64,000 nt of DNA, taken from positions 124,001 through 188,000 of the forward strand of contig NZ_PYAK01000006.1 in the NCBI RefSeq assembly GCF_003264365.1, read 5' to 3'. The notes under the pieces were generated by a model. It was not told the origin of the DNA and did not search any database. It was given only the letters and a program-made list of their open reading frames with translations. This DNA comes from Micromonospora noduli (lineage in GTDB: Bacteria; Actinomycetota; Actinomycetes; Mycobacteriales; Micromonosporaceae). Of this stretch, positions 59,282 through 64,000 are shown one piece after another. Made by a program: the position numbers and the translations under genes. Within the stretch, counting starts at the first letter, position 1. Each line of letters opens with the position of its first letter.

Positions 59282-59647
59282 ATGTCCGACGACACCAGCA
59301 ACCGACCGAGTCGCACCGCCGAGCGTCCGCACGACGTGACCGACCCGCTGCTGTGGCAGTTGGCAATCGACGTGCTGAGCGCACACGAGCCGGACGACGA
59401 GGGCCAGTGCCGCAACCTCCAGTGCGCCGGGCAGTCCTGGCCGTGCGCGGCCCGCACCGGCGCCGAGCACTCGCTGCGACTGGCGCGCAGCACTCCCAGC
59501 TCCGTCGAGGTGACCATCGACGGCACTGACAGCGAGGACGTCGACACGGACGGGCGCCGCGACGCAGCGGTGCCAGCTGCGCGCTGGGGCTGGAACGCCG
59601 GCCCCGCAGCGTCGCACCGAGGGGCGAAGACCGCCTCCGCGGCGTGA
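59282..59647 (+). CDS. Small conserved-looking protein with cysteine motif
   Basis: A 121-residue protein. MSDDTSNRPSRTAERPHDVTD leads to DPLLWQLAIDVLSAHEPDDEG and a three-cysteine motif CRNLQCAGQSWPC. The C-terminal 50 residues are disordered. The pattern C-x4-C-x6-C after a short helix recurs in small Micromonosporaceae proteins. Function unknown. A terminator follows at 59687-59718. Confidence 0.65.
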   Translation: MSDDTSNRPSRTAERPHDVTDPLLWQLAIDVLSAHEPDDEGQCRNLQCAGQSWPCAARTGAEHSLRLARSTPSSVEVTIDGTDSEDVDTDGRRDAAVPAARWGWNAGPAASHRGAKTASAA

Positions 59648-59686
59648 CGGGCCACCAACATCTGAACTGATCCGCACCGCACAGGC

Positions 59687-59718
59687 GAACGCTCGGCCGG
59701 TTGTCCGGCCGAGCGTTC
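59687..59718 (+). terminator. Terminator after small cysteine-motif gene
   Basis: GAACGCTCGGCCGG (59687-59700) and its perfect complement (59705-59718) around a TTGT tetraloop, 40 bp beyond the stop at 59647. Confidence 0.75.
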
Positions 59719-59801
59719 AGCTGTCGTGGCAGAGCCAGGCCACTTTGCGCCGCAGCAACTCCCGATGCCCGGGCGCCTCGTACGCCCGAACGTCCACGGC
59801 G

Positions 59802-59837
59802 GGCTGTGGGCTTCCGGTGATCCGGGAGCCCACAGCC
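59802..59837 (-). terminator. Terminator after htpG
   Basis: GGCTGTGGGCT (59802-59812) and AGCCCACAGCC (59827-59837) pair perfectly, 13 bp downstream of the htpG stop on the minus strand. Confidence 0.65.
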
Positions 59838-59849
59838 GAAGAGGTACAC

Positions 59850-61766
<1,917 letters not shown>

Positions 61767-61884
61767 ACCGTCTCCCATCTCGGCTCGTGCGAAGGTTCGC
61801 GGAAAGGATACGAGTCGTCACGGGTCGGGGTGTGAGCGCGTCCGGGTCGTATTCCCGATCCGGCCGGCCAACCCCGTGAGATGG

Positions 61885-61908
61885 CTGACTTTGCTCAACA
61901 GAAGTCAG
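61885..61908. promoter_or_regulatory. Inverted repeat upstream of SDR gene
   Basis: CTGACTT (61885-61891) and AAGTCAG (61902-61908) are perfect 7-bp arms around TGCTCAACAG, 20 bp before the ATG of the SDR. TTGCTC (61891-61896) and TAACGT (61915-61920), 18 bases apart, may be its promoter, so a regulator bound here would cover the -35 region. Confidence 0.5.
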
Positions 61909-61927
61909 GTCGCCTAACGTGACGGCC

Positions 61928-62626
61928 ATGAAGATCGCTGGAAGCACCGCCCTCGTCACCGGCGCCAACCGTGGCCTCGGCCGGCACCTGGCCGCCGAAC
62001 TCCTCGCCCGGGGCGCCACCGTCTACGCCGGCGCCCGCAACCCCGACAGCGTCGACCTACCCGGCGTGACGCCGGTCCGCCTCGACATCACCGACCCCGC
62101 CTCGGTGGCCGCCGCCGCCGAGCTGGCCGGCGGCGTGAACCTGCTGATCAACAACGCGGGCATCGACACCCGGACCGACCTCCTCGACGGCGACCTGGAC
62201 CTCGTCCGGCTGGAGCTGGAGACCCACTACATCGGCACCCTGTCGACGATCCGGGCGTTCGCGCCGGTCATCGCCGGCAACGGCGGCGGAACGATCCTCA
62301 ACGTGCTCTCGGTCCTGTCCTGGTTCGGCTCCCCGACCCACGCTGCCTACAGCGCCGCCAAGTCCGCCGAGTGGGCGATGACCAACGTGCTGCGCGTCCA
62401 ACTGGCCGACCGGGGCGTCCGGGTCGCCGGCCTGCACGTCGGATACCTGGACACCGACATGGCCGCGGACATCACCGGCCCGAAGTCGGACCCGGCGGCG
62501 ATCGCCCGCATCGGCGTCGACGGCGTCGAGGCCGACGCGTACGAGATCCTCGCCGACGACCTCAGCCGCCAGGTGCAGGCCGGGCTGGCCGGCGGCGTCG
62601 CCGCGCTCTACCCACAGCTCCCCTGA
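61928..62626 (+). CDS. Short-chain dehydrogenase/reductase
   Basis: A 232-residue SDR: STALVTGANRGLGRHLAAEL is the NAD(P) motif, LLINNAGIDT the NNAG motif, NVLSVLSWFGSPTHAAYSAAK the catalytic Ser and YxxxK. C-terminal sequence ends in LAGGVAALYPQLP. It is SDR-family type with preference not readable. Start at ATG 61928 with GTGACGGCC before it and no clear ribosome site; an upstream inverted repeat suggests a dedicated regulator that is not in the window. Confidence 0.86.
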   Translation: MKIAGSTALVTGANRGLGRHLAAELLARGATVYAGARNPDSVDLPGVTPVRLDITDPASVAAAAELAGGVNLLINNAGIDTRTDLLDGDLDLVRLELETHYIGTLSTIRAFAPVIAGNGGGTILNVLSVLSWFGSPTHAAYSAAKSAEWAMTNVLRVQLADRGVRVAGLHVGYLDTDMAADITGPKSDPAAIARIGVDGVEADAYEILADDLSRQVQAGLAGGVAALYPQLP

Positions 62627-62639
62627 CCCACCACGCGAC

Positions 62640-62670
62640 GGGCCGCCACCGGAAGAACCGGTGGCGGCCC
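62640..62670. terminator. Bidirectional terminator between convergent genes
   Basis: GGGCCGCCACCGG (62640-62652) and its perfect complement (62658-62670) around AAGAA, between the SDR stop at 62626 and the aminopeptidase stop at 62687. Confidence 0.8.
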
Positions 62671-62686
62671 CTTCCCGGGTACGCGG

Positions 62687-64000
62687 TCAGCTCGCCTGCA
62701 ACGTCACGTCATCGATCACGAAGGTGGTCTGCAACGACGAGTCCTCGGTGCCGGTGAACCGCAGCGTCACCGTCTGCCCGGCGAACGCGCCCACGTTGAG
62801 GCTGCGCTGCACGTAACCGGTCGCGGCGTTGAGATTCGAGTACGTCGCGAGGGTGGTCGAACCCGCCTGCACTGTGAGCCGGTCGTACGCCGTGGAGCTG
62901 GTGGTCTCGGCGGTGTCGATGTGCAGCCAGAACGACAGCGTGTACGTGGAGCAGCCGGCCGGCAGGGTCACCGACTGCGACAGGCTCTCGGTGCGGGTGG
63001 TGCCGAACCCGTTGAGCCACGCCTTGTACGACCCGGTCCGGGCCGGCTGGCCGCTGGCGTTGGTGATCACGCCGGAGGACGCGGTCCACGGCGTGCTGCC
63101 GCTCTCGAAGCCACCGTTTGCGACCACCTGGCCGCCGGTGCAGGTCGGGGTGCCGCCGCCCACGGCGAGCTGCCACAGCGCGTACGCGACACCGTCGGCC
63201 GCCCGGTTCAGCACTGTGGCGCTGACGTTGGCGGTGGTGTCGCAGGACCGGTGGTAACACGGGTCGTACGCGGAGTTGGCGGTGCCGCCCCACTTGGCGG
63301 CCTGGGCGCTGGTCTTGCGGGCGCTGGCGCCGGCGGCGTAGCCCGAGGTGGGGATGCCGGCCTGCTGGAAGTAGTAGTCGTCGGAGCGGCCCTGGCCCTC
63401 GACGTTCTCCTCCGGTTGCAGGCCCAACGAGTCCCAGTACGCCTTCAGCGGCGCCGCCGTGGTCGAGGTGACCCGGTTGATGAAGTACCCGCCGTTGGTC
63501 GAGCCGACCATGTCGAAGTTGTAGTAACCCTTGATGTAACCGCGCTGGGTGGCGCTGAGCGAGTTGACGTAGAACCGGGAGCCGTTGAGCCCCTGCTCCT
63601 CGTCGGTCCACCAGGCGAACCGCACCCGTTTGGTCACTGTCGGGTTCTGCGCGGCCAGGACGAGGGCGTTCTCCAGCAGGGTCGACGAGCCGGTGGCGTT
63701 GTCGTTGATGCCCGGGCCGGCCGAGACGCCGTCCAGGTGCGCGCCGAACATGACCACCTGGTCGGCCGGGCCGCCGGGCCACTCGGCGATGAGGTTGTTC
63801 GAGGGGTACCGGCAGCTGGAGCAGTACTGCTCGCTGACGGTGTAACCGGCCGACTGGAGCCTGGTCTTGACGTAGTTGAGCGAGGCGGTGTAGCCGGCGG
63901 AGCCGGCCCGTCGGTTGCCACCGTTGCTGGTGGCGATGGCGTTGAACTGGGTCAGGTGCGCCTGGACGTTGGTGATGGAGATGTCCGGCGCGGCCAACGC
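62687..64000 (-). CDS. Secreted M28 zinc aminopeptidase with C-terminal beta-sandwich domain, partial
   Basis: At least 438 codons; the N-terminus with its signal peptide is beyond the right edge. The visible part starts with [20 protein letters not shown], close to mature Streptomyces griseus aminopeptidase. Zinc ligands: [35 protein letters not shown] and CYHRSCDTT. After about residue 285 comes [14 protein letters not shown] and a jelly-roll-like domain ending [12 protein letters not shown]. It removes N-terminal residues from peptides outside the cell. The extra domain may bind carbohydrate or protein. Confidence 0.92.
   Translation of the reverse strand, partial: ALAAPDISITNVQAHLTQFNAIATSNGGNRRAGSAGYTASLNYVKTRLQSAGYTVSEQYCSSCRYPSNNLIAEWPGGPADQVVMFGAHLDGVSAGPGINDNATGSSTLLENALVLAAQNPTVTKRVRFAWWTDEEQGLNGSRFYVNSLSATQRGYIKGYYNFDMVGSTNGGYFINRVTSTTAAPLKAYWDSLGLQPEENVEGQGRSDDYYFQQAGIPTSGYAAGASARKTSAQAAKWGGTANSAYDPCYHRSCDTTANVSATVLNRAADGVAYALWQLAVGGGTPTCTGGQVVANGGFESGSTPWTASSGVITNASGQPARTGSYKAWLNGFGTTRTESLSQSVTLPAGCSTYTLSFWLHIDTAETTSSTAYDRLTVQAGSTTLATYSNLNAATGYVQRSLNVGAFAGQTVTLRFTGTEDSSLQTTFVIDDVTLQAS

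Overview
The window comes from a high-GC Gram-positive actinomycete, most likely Micromonospora or a close relative in the Micromonosporaceae. The signs are very high GC, many GTG starts, GTGA/ATGA four-base gene overlaps, a mycothiol-dependent formaldehyde dehydrogenase, and the small DUF2267/DUF2795 proteins. The genus is an inference from gene content and style. It is ordinary chromosome with one decayed IS607-type element; I see no prophage, CRISPR array, rRNA or plasmid functions.

1-9.1 kb: small stress-type proteins (DUF2267, DUF2795, DUF1345), a pirin, a membrane-anchored unknown, and two secreted transglycosylase-like paralogues (4812-5396 and 8083-8796, both minus) on either side of a MazG-like protein and a secreted alpha/beta hydrolase. 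Upstream of the first paralogue are four promoter-like GGAAT-N18-GTT motifs about 90 bp apart; the second has one copy. The pattern matches the SigR/SigH-type ECF consensus and suggests a shared regulon.

9.1-18.2 kb: glyoxalase-fold protein, TrmO, the mycothiol formaldehyde-detoxification pair, DoxX, LtrA, an SDR next to an EthA-like Baeyer-Villiger monooxygenase, and a WYL regulator divergent from two small unknowns.

18.25-24.3 kb: the most unusual locus. Four genes overlap by exactly four bases: an ABC ATPase homologue that has lost its catalytic motifs, a lipoprotein solute-binding protein, a fused double permease, and a membrane-anchored STAND/TPR protein whose P-loop also lacks the lysine. 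It looks like an importer turned into a receptor or signalling complex.

24.3-28.0 kb: an IS607-type element with an internal deletion (5' tnpA joined to 3' tnpB) lies directly against a normal two-gene ABC exporter.

28-51 kb: housekeeping and accessory genes, many as regulator/transporter pairs: PdxR-like/LysE, MarR/MFS with an operator across both start codons, ArsR-AHSA1/MFS with tandem operators. Also present are RNase HI with an orphan lycopene cyclase, a surface protein with a class F sortase, CorA, and a mechanosensitive-channel-like protein whose tail repeats TQVV about every 12 residues.

51.3-64 kb: a 97-nt tRNA-like sequence with tRNA-Sec-like size and a GCA anticodon, a Tat-exported peptidoglycan amidase, an FMN glutamate-synthase-like protein, two GNAT enzymes, a second WYL regulator with a palindromic operator, dinB with a near-consensus SOS box, htpG, an SDR, and the 3' part of a secreted M28 aminopeptidase that runs off the window.
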